A DNA stretch of 64,000 bases from Flavobacteriaceae bacterium (GTDB lineage: Bacteria; Bacteroidota; Bacteroidia; Flavobacteriales; Flavobacteriaceae), in the NCBI GenBank assembly GCA_031277535.1, contig JAITMD010000008.1, positions 391,232-455,231 of the forward strand, written 5' to 3'. The notes beneath the pieces are model-generated. The model searched no databases, was not told the DNA's origin, and saw only the letters and a list, made by a program, of their open reading frames with translations. Below are positions 16,912-25,963 of the stretch, piece by piece. The position numbers and the translations under genes were made by a program. Positions within the stretch are counted from its first letter, which is position 1; the number at the start of each line of letters is the position of its first letter.

Positions 16912-17706
16912 TTACTCAGACTCTTTGTCTAAGTACTCCTTTATTAATAAGGATATATATTTATCAGGATTAATATCTTCAAACTTATAGGTGGTATTAT
17001 TAATTAGAGCATCAGATGTATTGGTAGTTTCTTCATCAGTCGATATATCATAGTAGTAATCAGTTTTATAAATCTTCTTTTCTTTATTAGAGTAATTGAT
17101 AGAGGTATGTCCTCCTGCTCCATGCCAAGTTCCCTCGTATTCAAAGAGTAAAAACTCGTTCTTGATATACTTAAAGAAGTAATCAATATTGCCATGAAAA
17201 CCTGTTGAGTTAAAAGATATAGATAATCCATCATTCTCTATGGTTAAGCTCTCAAGTTCTCTTTTGGTATAGTCGTTCTCAGTATATTCAGAAGGCATGA
17301 CTACTTTAGACATTTTATCTAATCTATAGGTTCCATTTGCATTCTGTAACAGTATAATTAGAGGTCGGTAAATATAATGTTTTGTTGGATCTGACAACAC
17401 CATAGCAATATCAGCAAGATTATCACTATTGAGATCACCTGTAGTTTGGTATTCTATTTTAAAGGATGTTCCTTTAGGGATAAAGTCTTCGGCAATACTT
17501 CCTGTTTTTGGAAAGTTGTATTCTTCTCCAGAACTTATTTCTTCTGTATTTTCTTCACTGTTATCAAAGCTTTCTTCTTGCGTAGAAGTGTTTTGATATG
17601 TAGGTGAGGCACTTTCTACTGGTGTTATATCTTTTTTGCAAGAGATAGTTGTATATGCTCCTAATAAAAGCACTAATAGGACATAGCTATTTAATCTGTT
17701 TTTCAT
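16912..17706 (-). CDS. Putative lipoprotein with a calcium-loop-like segment
   Basis: The 264-residue protein has a type II signal peptide with lipobox TISC (C23). An acidic low-complexity linker (about 28-65) follows. After it comes GDLNSDNLADIAMVL, a D-x-N-x-D loop like those of FG-GAP/VCBS repeats. The remainder contains aromatic-rich strands. No family is recognised. It is a single gene with its own promoter and is convergent with the arginine operon. It is likely anchored in a membrane facing the periplasm or surface. Confidence 0.75.
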   Translation of the reverse strand: MKNRLNSYVLLVLLLGAYTTISCKKDITPVESASPTYQNTSTQEESFDNSEENTEEISSGEEYNFPKTGSIAEDFIPKGTSFKIEYQTTGDLNSDNLADIAMVLSDPTKHYIYRPLIILLQNANGTYRLDKMSKVVMPSEYTENDYTKRELESLTIENDGLSISFNSTGFHGNIDYFFKYIKNEFLLFEYEGTWHGAGGHTSINYSNKEKKIYKTDYYYDISTDEETTNTSDALINNTTYKFEDINPDKYISLLIKEYLDKESE

Positions 17707-17742
17707 AAGTAACAGTTATACACATAAGGATTTGTCTATATC

Positions 17743-17750
17743 CAAAGATA
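17743..17750 (-). promoter_or_regulatory. -7 element of the lipoprotein gene
   Basis: On the minus strand this reads TATCTTTG, an exact TAnnTTTG, 36 bases before the ATG. Confidence 0.5.
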
Positions 17751-17764
17751 TTAAATTCTGTTGT

Positions 17765-17795
17765 ACAAAAAAGCCCTCTTGGAATTAGAGGGCTT
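17765..17795 (-). terminator. Terminator of the ferredoxin reductase gene
   Basis: AAGCCCTCT (17771-17779) and AGAGGGCTT (17787-17795) form a 9-bp stem, followed on the minus strand by a T run. Confidence 0.85.
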
Positions 17796-17807
17796 AGAGT
17801 ATATCTA

Positions 17808-18860
17808 TTAAACGTCGTCGTAGTCAACGTATATTTCGTCAGAAGTAACGATAGCTTGACATGATAGGATTAATCCGTCAGCAATCTCATCGTCTGTAAG
17901 GATACTGTTCTTTTTCATCACAGCAGATCCTTTGATGATTTTACACATACATGAGCTACAGATACCACCTTGACAAGAGTAAGGTGCATCAATACCTGCT
18001 TTAAGCACACCGTTAAGTAGTACTTCGCTTTTTGGCATTTCGAAAGTAGCTTCTTCGTCATCAACCAAAGCCGTAACTTTTGTACTACCTCCTTGTGCTT
18101 CTACAGGATTTACACCATCTGTGTTAGGCGTGAAGATTTCAAAAGCTATTTTATCTTTTGCTACTCCTTTTTCTTGTAATGTTGCACTTACTGTATTAAT
18201 CATGTCTTCTGGTCCACAAATGAAGAAACGAGCAAACTCTTTGTCTTTATGTTTGTTGTTCACCACAAAGTTGATAGCTGCTTTGTCAATACGCCCAAAG
18301 ATTGAATCATTTTCTCTGATACGAGAGTAAACAAAGTGAATGAATAGGCGTTCAGCATATTGTTCTTGCAGTTTGTATAATTGATCGTGGAAGATTGTTT
18401 CTTCCGCATTTTTATTACCATATACCAACACAAATGTACTGTTTGGCTCTTGTTCTAATACTGTATTTAAAATGGCCATTACGGGAGTAATACCACTTCC
18501 TGCAGCAAAGGCAGCATAGTTATTAGTTGCAGTAGCATTAGGTTCAAATGTGAATCGCCCTTCTGGAGTTTCAACTTCTAATTGATCTCCAGCTTTTAAT
18601 GACTCATTTGCATAAGTTGAGAATACACCATACTCTACTTTTTTTACAGCAACTCTTACTTCGTTTGAAGAGGGTGTTGAACAAATAGAATATGCTCTGC
18701 GTATCTCTTTGCCTTCGTGTAGGTGTTTGATATTTAAATATTGTCCTGCTTTGAATTGATAATCATTGATTAACGCTGCAGGTATATCAAATACTATAGA
18801 CACTGCATTTGGAGTTTCTCTACGAACTTCTTTTACAGTTAATAGGTTAAATTTTGACAT
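17808..18860 (-). CDS. PaaE/Hmp-like ferredoxin-NAD(P)H reductase with C-terminal 2Fe-2S domain
   Basis: The 350-residue protein has an FAD-binding domain (RRAYSICSTP near 54-63) and an NAD(P)-binding domain (AGSGITPVMAIL near 121-132). Its C-terminal plant-type ferredoxin has cysteines C296, C301, C304 and C334 (C-x4-C-x2-C-x29-C). This is the layout of phenylacetyl-CoA epoxidase reductase PaaE and similar phenol-hydroxylase reductases. No other paa gene lies nearby, so the partner oxygenase or desaturase is unknown. The gene is monocistronic with its own promoter and terminator. Calling it paaE would over-claim. Confidence 0.9.
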   Translation of the reverse strand: MSKFNLLTVKEVRRETPNAVSIVFDIPAALINDYQFKAGQYLNIKHLHEGKEIRRAYSICSTPSSNEVRVAVKKVEYGVFSTYANESLKAGDQLEVETPEGRFTFEPNATATNNYAAFAAGSGITPVMAILNTVLEQEPNSTFVLVYGNKNAEETIFHDQLYKLQEQYAERLFIHFVYSRIRENDSIFGRIDKAAINFVVNNKHKDKEFARFFICGPEDMINTVSATLQEKGVAKDKIAFEIFTPNTDGVNPVEAQGGSTKVTALVDDEEATFEMPKSEVLLNGVLKAGIDAPYSCQGGICSSCMCKIIKGSAVMKKNSILTDDEIADGLILSCQAIVTSDEIYVDYDDV

Positions 18861-18880
18861 AGTTAGTTTTGTTTGAAGGG

Positions 18881-18888
18881 CAAAAATA
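18881..18888 (-). promoter_or_regulatory. -7 element of the ferredoxin reductase gene
   Basis: It reads TATTTTTG on the minus strand, an exact TAnnTTTG, about 20 bases before the start codon. Confidence 0.6.
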
Positions 18889-18952
18889 CGAAAGTGATTG
18901 AGTAAAAGGAAGTTTATTCGTTTGATTAAATAAAATTTATATACCCTTAAGT

Positions 18953-18993
18953 TCTATGTATATGTTTTTTTTATTACATTTGTTATACATAGA
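18953..18993. promoter_or_regulatory. Perfect 10-bp inverted repeat around the padR promoter (probable autoregulatory operator)
   Basis: TCTATGTATA (18953-18962) and TATACATAGA (18984-18993) are exact inverted arms 21 bases apart. The -7 element TACATTTG (18975-18982) lies between them. The ATGT/ACAT content matches the usual PadR-family operator style. Confidence 0.6.
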
Positions 18994-19003
18994 AATTAGA
19001 GGT

Positions 19004-19339
19004 ATGAGAAAACAACAACAATTATATAAAGGGAGCCTTAGTGCGATAATCATGAAGCTATTAGAACAAAATGGCAGAATGTATGGGTATGAGATTACGC
19101 AGAAGGTAAAGGAAATTACTGTTGGCGAGATGAACTTAACCGAAGGAGCGTTATATCCTGCTTTGCATAAAATGGAAGCCGATGGTTTTTTGGATGTTGA
19201 GATGGAGCGTGTGGATGGACGTATGCGTAAGTATTATAAACTAACAGAGAGTGGAGTGAAAGAAACAGATTCTAAGATGGAGGAGTTGGAGAGTTTTATT
19301 AGAAATATGCAACAGATTGTTAATCTGAAATTGACTTAA
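19004..19339 (+). CDS. PadR-family transcriptional regulator
   Basis: This is a 111-residue protein from ATG 19004. A longer frame beginning at 18956 would start inside the promoter and operator, so the shorter start is chosen. The winged-helix domain is clear: GSLSAIIMKLLEQNGRMYGYEI, then LTEGALYPALHKMEADGFL, then the wing DGRMRKYYKLTESG. A short C-terminal helix follows for dimerisation. It matches PadR subfamily s1/s2 size. It precedes four membrane-protein genes by 39 bases and probably controls them and itself. Confidence 0.92.
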   Translation: MRKQQQLYKGSLSAIIMKLLEQNGRMYGYEITQKVKEITVGEMNLTEGALYPALHKMEADGFLDVEMERVDGRMRKYYKLTESGVKETDSKMEELESFIRNMQQIVNLKLT

Positions 19340-19378
19340 CCAACTTGTTTCTATTTGACCAACCAAAACCAATAAAGT

Positions 19379-20026
19379 ATGAAAACACTAAGTGTAGACC
19401 AGGTTTCTTTAATTGAAGAAAGATTACTTTTTAAGTATAAGATTAAGTACGAAGATTTTCGCAATGAAATAGTAGATCATATTGCCTGTGAGATAGAGGA
19501 GGAAATGGATGAAGGAGTGTCGTTTGAAGATGCTTATGAAAAGATACGTATAAATTGGAACCCTAAGTTAATATCGGCAGATAAAGGATTGTTTAAGGGA
19601 ATACCTCAGCTGATTAAAAATCAGTTGGATACTGATTTTAAAAAAATAGAGTGGAAATTAAATATAATCGGTTATTTAGTTGCTTTTGGAATAGCAATAG
19701 GCTCTAAGTATATCGGAATGAATTTGATAATGCTTTATAGTTCTCTTCCATTAGTGATGGGATTTAGTGTTCTTTTAACCTATAAACAAGTAAAAAACTT
19801 AAATGATTATCGTTTTGACTATTTTAAAAGGAAAGCGTTATTTATACTATCTCAAAGTGTCGTATTTACATTGTTATTACTTTTCTTTTCTTGGTTGTGG
19901 AATAAGGAGGGAAGTACGGATGTTTATTTAGGAGGTATAGTGTTGTATAGTTTCTTTATGAATTGTTATCTCCTAATTAAATTCTATAAATATTTTAAAC
20001 ACGGTAGATTGAATATAAGTTTTTAG
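19379..20026 (+). CDS. PadR-associated membrane protein, paralogue 1 (HAAS-like N-terminus)
   Basis: The 215-residue protein has a soluble N-terminal helical domain of about 65 residues. It contains FRNEIVDHIACEIEEEMDEG followed by SFEDAYEKI and a tryptophan (W60). The remainder has about four membrane helices. The N-terminal pattern (E-I/L-V-D-H-I-A-x-E-I-E-E, then G-x-S-x-E-x-A) is shared by the next three genes. It resembles HAAS/DUF1700-type domains, which accompany PadR regulators in other bacteria. The HAAS link is my inference from pattern and context. Confidence 0.75.
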   Translation: MKTLSVDQVSLIEERLLFKYKIKYEDFRNEIVDHIACEIEEEMDEGVSFEDAYEKIRINWNPKLISADKGLFKGIPQLIKNQLDTDFKKIEWKLNIIGYLVAFGIAIGSKYIGMNLIMLYSSLPLVMGFSVLLTYKQVKNLNDYRFDYFKRKALFILSQSVVFTLLLLFFSWLWNKEGSTDVYLGGIVLYSFFMNCYLLIKFYKYFKHGRLNISF

Positions 20027-20045
20027 TAAGTAAAATCAGTAAAGC

Positions 20046-20690
20046 ATGAAAACACTAAATAAAGAGCAACTTATTCATTTAGATACTTTTTTATTGTCTC
20101 ATTATCAGTTAAAATATGATGAGGTAAGAGAGGAAGTAGTAGATCACATAGCCTGTGAAATAGAAGAAAAAATAGCTATAGGAGCGTCTTATGAAGAAGC
20201 GTTTAAGGTGACATTGAGCAAGTGGAATGGTACTTTACGATCTTCAACAATGGGAATATATAGCGGTATTCCTAATTTTATTGCAAAGCAAATGATGTGG
20301 TCTGATCTAAAGAATCAGGTAAGGGGTATTCTGCTGATTGGCGTATTGCTCTGGACTAATGATTTTTTACAAGTGGTGAATGATTTGCTGATAGCTAAAC
20401 TGAGTTTAATTCTTTCTATTGTAACAGTAATAGGTATATGGGGGACTTTGTTTTATCTAAAAAAAGAAGATAGTTTACGAATGACTTTTTATAAAACGCA
20501 ATTAAGTGGAGTGTTTTTGTGTAGTTTAATTATTAGTACTGTTGCCTTGTTTAATACTAACTACCTCACTGAATCTTTCAATGTTTTCCCAAATACAGTG
20601 TTGGCTTTTATAACTCTTATGACAGGAATGTTTGCTACTGATTTTATTAGGAAGTTATGGAAAGAGCATAAGAGAATACTTATGAGTTAA
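20046..20690 (+). CDS. PadR-associated membrane protein, paralogue 2
   Basis: This 214-residue paralogue has EVVDHIACEIEEKIAIG and SYEEAF in its N-terminal domain, with about four C-terminal membrane helices. It starts almost identically to paralogue 1 (MKTLNKEQLIHLDTFLL against MKTLSVDQVSLIEERLL). The gap to paralogue 1 is 19 bases. No catalytic motif is visible. Confidence 0.75.
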   Translation: MKTLNKEQLIHLDTFLLSHYQLKYDEVREEVVDHIACEIEEKIAIGASYEEAFKVTLSKWNGTLRSSTMGIYSGIPNFIAKQMMWSDLKNQVRGILLIGVLLWTNDFLQVVNDLLIAKLSLILSIVTVIGIWGTLFYLKKEDSLRMTFYKTQLSGVFLCSLIISTVALFNTNYLTESFNVFPNTVLAFITLMTGMFATDFIRKLWKEHKRILMS

Positions 20691-20706
20691 AGAAATAATT
20701 AGAGGG

Positions 20707-21393
20707 ATGAATAAGTTAGAAGAACAACATATTAAGCATATTAATCAATTTCTAATTGAACACTATCGTCTATACTATATTGATGTTAGAACAGAATTGG
20801 TAGATCATATTGCTTCAGAAATAGAAGAGAGGATAAATAATGGACATGCATACGATGCTGCTTTTATTGCAGTTTTTGCTCAGTGGGATAAAAGTTTGAA
20901 GTTGTCTAAGTTTTACTTTAAAGGAGTTCCTTTATTTTTAGCTAAGGAGTGGGCAAAAGAGAGATGGATAAGATTTGGGAAGAATGTAGTACAAGGACTA
21001 TTAGCTGTTGTTGTACTTGTATTAATGGAAAGAATCTTGTCTGTACGTTTTGATGAATCAGATTGGTTTGTAATTTTATTTGGGTTCTCAGGAATAGGGC
21101 TTATTGCGGTTTTGTATTTACATAATATGAAAGTACTACAAGATACAACTATACAAACTGCAAGGGGAACATTCTTACGATTAGAGCAAATAAGAAGTTT
21201 CTCTTTTATATTTTCTGTATCATTTGTTATTATTCCTCAGATGGTACGAGGTTTTGGTTACTCATGGAATATCGATTGGTATTTAGAGTTGTATGTTTTC
21301 CTCTTTACTATGATTGTAGTAGATAAGATTAGTTGGTATAGAGAATATAGACAAGAACGATTATTACAGTTTAAATGGGGTAAAATAAAATAG
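20707..21393 (+). CDS. PadR-associated membrane protein, paralogue 3
   Basis: This 228-residue paralogue has VRTELVDHIASEIEERINNG and AYDAAFIAVF before the membrane part, which has about four helices. It keeps the tryptophan after the repeated domain (QWDKSLKL). It starts 16 bases after paralogue 2. Confidence 0.75.
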   Translation: MNKLEEQHIKHINQFLIEHYRLYYIDVRTELVDHIASEIEERINNGHAYDAAFIAVFAQWDKSLKLSKFYFKGVPLFLAKEWAKERWIRFGKNVVQGLLAVVVLVLMERILSVRFDESDWFVILFGFSGIGLIAVLYLHNMKVLQDTTIQTARGTFLRLEQIRSFSFIFSVSFVIIPQMVRGFGYSWNIDWYLELYVFLFTMIVVDKISWYREYRQERLLQFKWGKIK

Positions 21394-21395
21394 TC

Positions 21396-22097
21396 ATGAA
21401 AAAAGTATCCGAACAAGAAATAGCGCTATTACATCAATTTGTACAAAAACGCTTTGTTGAATTTTATGATGTAGAGTTAGAATTGGTAGACCATTTAGCT
21501 AATGGAATTGAACAACAGTGGGCGGATAATCCAGAGTTGCGTTTTGAAGAGGCAAAACAAATAGAGTTTAAGAAGTTTGGTGTATTTGGTTTTGTAGGTG
21601 TTGTAGAACAGAAACAAGAAGAGCTATCATCTCTATATATTAAAGAAATGATGCAATATGTAAAGAGCTTTTTTAGCTTTCCTAAAATTGTATTGACAAT
21701 CGCTATTTATTTGAGCTTATTTGCTATAGGGTATAAAGGAGGTGAGGTAGGAATTAATATATTGAGAGGAGTTGCAGGAAGTCTTTTGTTTATTTTTTTA
21801 GGATTGGGAGTCTATTGGAATTACGATATTAGAAAGAATAGAAAGAGAAGAAATAAAAGTAGAATGTTCCTTTTAGATTCAATAGCAATTAAAGTCTTCT
21901 TTGGAGGTGCATTCATGCCTTTTATTATGCAAGTGCCCTTTTTTGTTTCACGAAGAACAGATGAATATTCAATTTTTGGATTAATCTTTATTTGTTTGGT
22001 AATCCTTTTATTAGGTTTATGGACTTGTATAATGTTTTTTATCTTCAAACCTTATTTTACACAACAGATAGAGAGAATTGAAAAACAGTATGCTTAA
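21396..22097 (+). CDS. PadR-associated membrane protein, paralogue 4 (divergent)
   Basis: This 233-residue member is the most divergent. Its motif is LELVDHLANGIEQQWADNP, and the tryptophan position is replaced by FKKFGVFGF. About four membrane helices and a basic loop (RKNRKRRNKSR, about 146-156) follow. It begins two bases after paralogue 3, so it is coupled to it. It ends the tandem set. Confidence 0.72.
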   Translation: MKKVSEQEIALLHQFVQKRFVEFYDVELELVDHLANGIEQQWADNPELRFEEAKQIEFKKFGVFGFVGVVEQKQEELSSLYIKEMMQYVKSFFSFPKIVLTIAIYLSLFAIGYKGGEVGINILRGVAGSLLFIFLGLGVYWNYDIRKNRKRRNKSRMFLLDSIAIKVFFGGAFMPFIMQVPFFVSRRTDEYSIFGLIFICLVILLLGLWTCIMFFIFKPYFTQQIERIEKQYA

Positions 22098-22176
22098 AAG
22101 AATTGAAATAAAAGAGAAACAGGTACTTAGGTATTAAAAAAAACATTATTTTTAACCACTTAATAATAAACGTAGT

Positions 22177-22239
22177 ATGGTTGCAGTATTTTTAAAATTA
22201 ATGAGTCAGTTGGTTGATTTCATCATGTCATTTTTTTAA
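22177..22239 (+). CDS. Possible 20-residue hydrophobic peptide
   Basis: ATG 22177 to TAA 22237-22239 encodes a 20-residue peptide, MVAVFLKLMS followed by QLVDFIMSFF. Its composition is that of a single amphipathic or membrane helix. It sits alone in the 224-base gap between the paralogue cluster and the DUF5686 gene. No clear promoter or ribosome site was found, so it may be chance. Confidence 0.25.
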   Translation: MVAVFLKLMSQLVDFIMSFF

Positions 22240-22321
22240 GTAAATTTTAGAAAATATGGAATAGTGTGTAACAATTTACTTTTCTTTTCTTCTAATAAGA
22301 TGTATTTTAATTTTATACAGG

Positions 22322-24808
22322 ATGAAGAATTTATTAGTACTAAGCTTGTTGTTGTTTACACATTTGACTTTTTCTCAAATAAAGGGTGTTGTACGAGATG
22401 ATAAGGGAAAACCTATTAGCTATGCTACAATTATTGTAGAGCGTACGCAACAAGGGACGATAAGTAATGATAAAGGACAATATGAATTATTACTTCAAAA
22501 TGAAGGAGAATATAATTTAGTGTATCAGTTTTTGGGATATAAAACTGTGCGTAAAAAAATCAGCTATAAAAACACTCTTCAAGTAGTAGATGTTATATTA
22601 CAAGAAGAAGAGTTTCAGTTAGATGATATCGTTATTAAAGTGGGAAAGAACCCTGCGGATGATATTATACGTAAAGCCATAAAGAATAAAGGAAAGAATA
22701 CAGTAGGTATGTCTTCTTATACGGCTGACTTTTATTCTAAAGGAGTGATAAAAACACTCAAACTCCCAAAGTTTTTACAAAACAAAATCACAGTGAATGA
22801 TCAGAAGGCTATAGGGATGGATTCTATAGGTAAGGGAATGTTATATCTATCTGAGACTGTTTCTGAATTGAAATATCAGAAACCGAATAAATTAAAAGAG
22901 CATATTGTCGCTTCTAAAGTAAGTGGTAACGATAATGGGTATAGTTTTAATACTGCTGATGAATCTTTCTATGATTTCTATGACAATTATTTAAGTATAG
23001 CAGGTATTGGAACAAAACTAATTTCTCCTTTGGCAGATGCTGCATTTAGCTATTATAAATATAATTTGGAAGCAGTAATTAAAGATCAAGGTGTAGTAAT
23101 TAATAAAGTAAAAGTAATACCTAAGTCTAAAGCCCAACCTGTATTTGAAGGAGATCTGTATTTAGTAGAAGAAACAGGTGCAATATATGGTGTAGATTTA
23201 AAGGTTAGTGGGATAAGTTTACAAGAGCCTATTATAGAAGAGATTAATATTAATCAAAATTTCTTTTATAATGTTAGTAATAAAAGTTGGGTAAAACGCT
23301 CACAGAACATCGATTTGACCTTTGGAGCTTTAGGCGCTTCTATACAAGGGGTATTTTTAAGTGTATTCAATAATTATAATTTTGAACCACAATTTACCCG
23401 TGCAACTTTTGACAAAGAGATTTTATCCTTTGCTAAGGATGTGAATAAACAAGATGATTCTTTTTGGAATCGCAATCGCCTCTTTGCATTATCTGATGAA
23501 GAATTAAAGGACTATCACTTTAAAGATAGTGTTCGAGTTGTAAGAGATTCTCCAGCCTATAAAGATAGTATTAGAGCTAAATACAATAAGTTTTCTGTAG
23601 AAGACGTATTAATGGGATATACGTACACAGGAAAAGATGATAGATATAAGTTGAGTTATGATGGTGTGATAGGGATAGATCAAATAGGATTTAATACAGT
23701 ACAAGGCTTTACTATGAATACTAATCTAAAGGCAACATTGTTTAGTAATGATAAAAAGTCTTATAGTATAGCAAAGGTAAACTTTGATTATGGTTTTGCT
23801 TCTGATAGATTCCGTGCTTATGGACACCTGTATCATAAGTTTAATGATAAATCACAATCTTCGTTTTATGTAAAAGGAGGAAGCCAAATTAAACAGTTTT
23901 ATGGCGAAAATATTAATGAGTATATCAATACCGCTTTTTCTCTTTTAGCGCGAAAGAATTATGCTAAATATTATAATAATGAGGAATTGTATGTTGGGTA
24001 TAGTGGAAAGTTTGTAGAAGAGGCTATTCTTATACATGCTGCAATGGGATATGAAGAACGTTCACCTTTGTTTAATAATGCCAATGGTTCTTTTTATCAA
24101 GGGAGTAGAGCATATACCTCAAATAATCCATTAGATCCTTATAATGATAAAAGTGCTGCAATAGATCTGCATCATCTGTATAAGTTTAAATTAGGAGTAG
24201 GATTGTCATTAGGGATGAAGTATATTACCTATCCTGATAAACGGGTGTATATGAGTAATAGGAAGTATCCTTCAATTAATTTACAATACGAGAAAGGGTT
24301 TGCAGGAAGTATTAATTCTTTAAATTATGATTTAATTGAGGTAAAGTTTAATCAGTTGGTACCTGTAAGTAATAAGGGTGAGTTAGATTATAATATTAAG
24401 TTTGGACACTACTTTGGAGGAGAGGGAATTTCATTTGTAGATCAAAAACATTTTGCAGGAAATCAGACACATTTGAATATTAATAGAGATGAATTGTCTT
24501 ATTTCAACTTGTTGCCTTATTATAGTTTAAGCACTAATAAGTCATATATGGAAACACATATAGAATATGATTTTAAAGGATATTTAATCAATAAAATTCC
24601 TTTGTTGAGATGGACTGGTTGGAATGTTGTTGTAGGGTATCATAATGCAAGTACAACAGATAATAAACCTTATCAAGAGTTAACAGCAGGACTATCTAAT
24701 TTTGGATTTGGTAAGATTAACTTTTTCCGTATAGATTATGTCCGTTCTTATTGGGGTACAAGTTTTGCCCAAGATGGAGTAATGATAGGATTTAAAAAGA
24801 GTTTTTAA
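22322..24808 (+). CDS. DUF5686 outer-membrane protein with carboxypeptidase-like regulatory domain
   Basis: The 828-residue protein has a signal peptide (cleavage near HLTFSQ, residue 19). A CarboxypepD_reg-like beta-sandwich follows (about 20-108, IKGVVRDDKGKPISYATI). The DUF5686 region runs from about residue 110 onward. Many amphipathic strands in the second half and a C-terminal aromatic end (GFKKSF) suggest a beta-barrel. Such proteins are common in Bacteroidota outer membranes; their substrate is unknown. It is a single gene with a convergent terminator shared with pheS. Confidence 0.88.
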   Translation: MKNLLVLSLLLFTHLTFSQIKGVVRDDKGKPISYATIIVERTQQGTISNDKGQYELLLQNEGEYNLVYQFLGYKTVRKKISYKNTLQVVDVILQEEEFQLDDIVIKVGKNPADDIIRKAIKNKGKNTVGMSSYTADFYSKGVIKTLKLPKFLQNKITVNDQKAIGMDSIGKGMLYLSETVSELKYQKPNKLKEHIVASKVSGNDNGYSFNTADESFYDFYDNYLSIAGIGTKLISPLADAAFSYYKYNLEAVIKDQGVVINKVKVIPKSKAQPVFEGDLYLVEETGAIYGVDLKVSGISLQEPIIEEININQNFFYNVSNKSWVKRSQNIDLTFGALGASIQGVFLSVFNNYNFEPQFTRATFDKEILSFAKDVNKQDDSFWNRNRLFALSDEELKDYHFKDSVRVVRDSPAYKDSIRAKYNKFSVEDVLMGYTYTGKDDRYKLSYDGVIGIDQIGFNTVQGFTMNTNLKATLFSNDKKSYSIAKVNFDYGFASDRFRAYGHLYHKFNDKSQSSFYVKGGSQIKQFYGENINEYINTAFSLLARKNYAKYYNNEELYVGYSGKFVEEAILIHAAMGYEERSPLFNNANGSFYQGSRAYTSNNPLDPYNDKSAAIDLHHLYKFKLGVGLSLGMKYITYPDKRVYMSNRKYPSINLQYEKGFAGSINSLNYDLIEVKFNQLVPVSNKGELDYNIKFGHYFGGEGISFVDQKHFAGNQTHLNINRDELSYFNLLPYYSLSTNKSYMETHIEYDFKGYLINKIPLLRWTGWNVVVGYHNASTTDNKPYQELTAGLSNFGFGKINFFRIDYVRSYWGTSFAQDGVMIGFKKSF

Positions 24809-24811
24809 AAT

Positions 24812-24843
24812 AAAGAAGCCACATCATTGATGTGGCTTCTTTT
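24812..24843. terminator. Bidirectional terminator between DUF5686 gene and pheS
   Basis: GAAGCCACATCA (24815-24826) pairs with TGATGTGGCTTC (24828-24839), flanked by A and T runs. Confidence 0.9.
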
Positions 24844-24859
24844 ATTGTATAGCTTCTAA

Positions 24860-25876
24860 TTAGAAGTTTGATTTGAATTGCTCTAAGAAACGAACATCGT
24901 TTTCAAAGAACATACGAATATCTCCGATTTGATATAATAGCATTGCAATACGTTCAATTCCCATTCCGAAAGCAAAACCACTGAATTCATTAGGATCAAT
25001 GTTACAGTTTTTAAGAACGTTTGGATCAACCATACCACAACCTCCAATTTCTAACCATCCAGTACCTTTGGTAATACGATAATCAGTTTCTGTTTTTAAT
25101 CCCCAATAGATATCTACCTCAGCACTTGGTTCTGTAAATGGGAAGTATGATGGACGTAAACGTATTTTAGATTTTCCAAACATTTCTTTAGTGAAGTGTA
25201 GTAAGGTTTGCTTTAAATCTGCAAATGAAACATCTTTGTCAATATATAATCCCTCTACTTGATGGAATATACAATGTGAACGAGAAGATATTGCTTCGTT
25301 TCTAAATACACGTCCAGGAGAAATTGTTCTCAATGGAGGAGTGTTTTTTTCCATATAACGAACTTGTACAGATGATGTATGTGTACGAAGTAAGTGCTCT
25401 GGATTTGTTTGTACGAAGAAAGTATCTTGCATGTCACGAGCTGGGTGATATGCTGGAAAGTTCAATGCCTCAAAGTTATGCCAATCATCCTCAATTTCAG
25501 GCCCTTCAGATATGTTAAAACCAATATTATTAAAGATATCAACTATTTGGTTTTTTACTAAAGAGATTGGGTGTCTTGATCCGATTTCTAAAGGATATCC
25601 AGGACGTGTTAAATCACCATATAGACCTTGTACGTCTGTAGATTCTAATGCGTCTTGGATAGATTTTACTTTATTCTCAACCGTGTTTTTCAATAAATTG
25701 ATAGCTTGACCAAAGTCTTTCTTTTGCTCATTAGGCACTGTTTTAAAGTGTGCAAATAAGTCATTTAAAATACCTTTTTTCGAAAGAAATTTAATTCTGA
25801 ATGCTTCAAGCGTCTCTTTGTTATCGGTAGTAAACTGTTCCGCTTCACCGATGTACTCTTTTATTTTATCTATCAT
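24860..25876 (-). CDS. pheS: Phenylalanyl-tRNA synthetase alpha subunit
   Basis: The 338-residue protein has an N-terminal coiled coil (about 1-90). A class II core follows, with [41 protein letters not shown], the motif 2 region [13 protein letters not shown] and motif 3 [13 protein letters not shown] (about 305-317). It charges tRNA-Phe together with PheT, which is not in this window. A -7 element lies 20 bases upstream of the start. Confidence 0.97.
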   Translation of the reverse strand: MIDKIKEYIGEAEQFTTDNKETLEAFRIKFLSKKGILNDLFAHFKTVPNEQKKDFGQAINLLKNTVENKVKSIQDALESTDVQGLYGDLTRPGYPLEIGSRHPISLVKNQIVDIFNNIGFNISEGPEIEDDWHNFEALNFPAYHPARDMQDTFFVQTNPEHLLRTHTSSVQVRYMEKNTPPLRTISPGRVFRNEAISSRSHCIFHQVEGLYIDKDVSFADLKQTLLHFTKEMFGKSKIRLRPSYFPFTEPSAEVDIYWGLKTETDYRITKGTGWLEIGGCGMVDPNVLKNCNIDPNEFSGFAFGMGIERIAMLLYQIGDIRMFFENDVRFLEQFKSNF

Positions 25877-25895
25877 TTTAAGTAAAAGTAAAAAG

Positions 25896-25903
25896 CAAAT
25901 TTA
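25896..25903 (-). promoter_or_regulatory. -7 element of pheS
   Basis: It reads TAAATTTG on the minus strand, an exact TAnnTTTG, 20 bases before the pheS ATG. Confidence 0.6.
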
Positions 25904-25963
25904 CTGCTTTTCGATTAGACATAAAATTTAAAAACCTTAAATTTTACTTATATAACCTTGATA

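Noticed and set aside
17808..18860. Naming this gene paaE
   Set aside because: No paaABCD or other phenylacetate gene is nearby; domain order alone is shared with several reductases.
18956..19003. N-terminal extension of padR
   Set aside because: It would begin inside the operator and -7 element.
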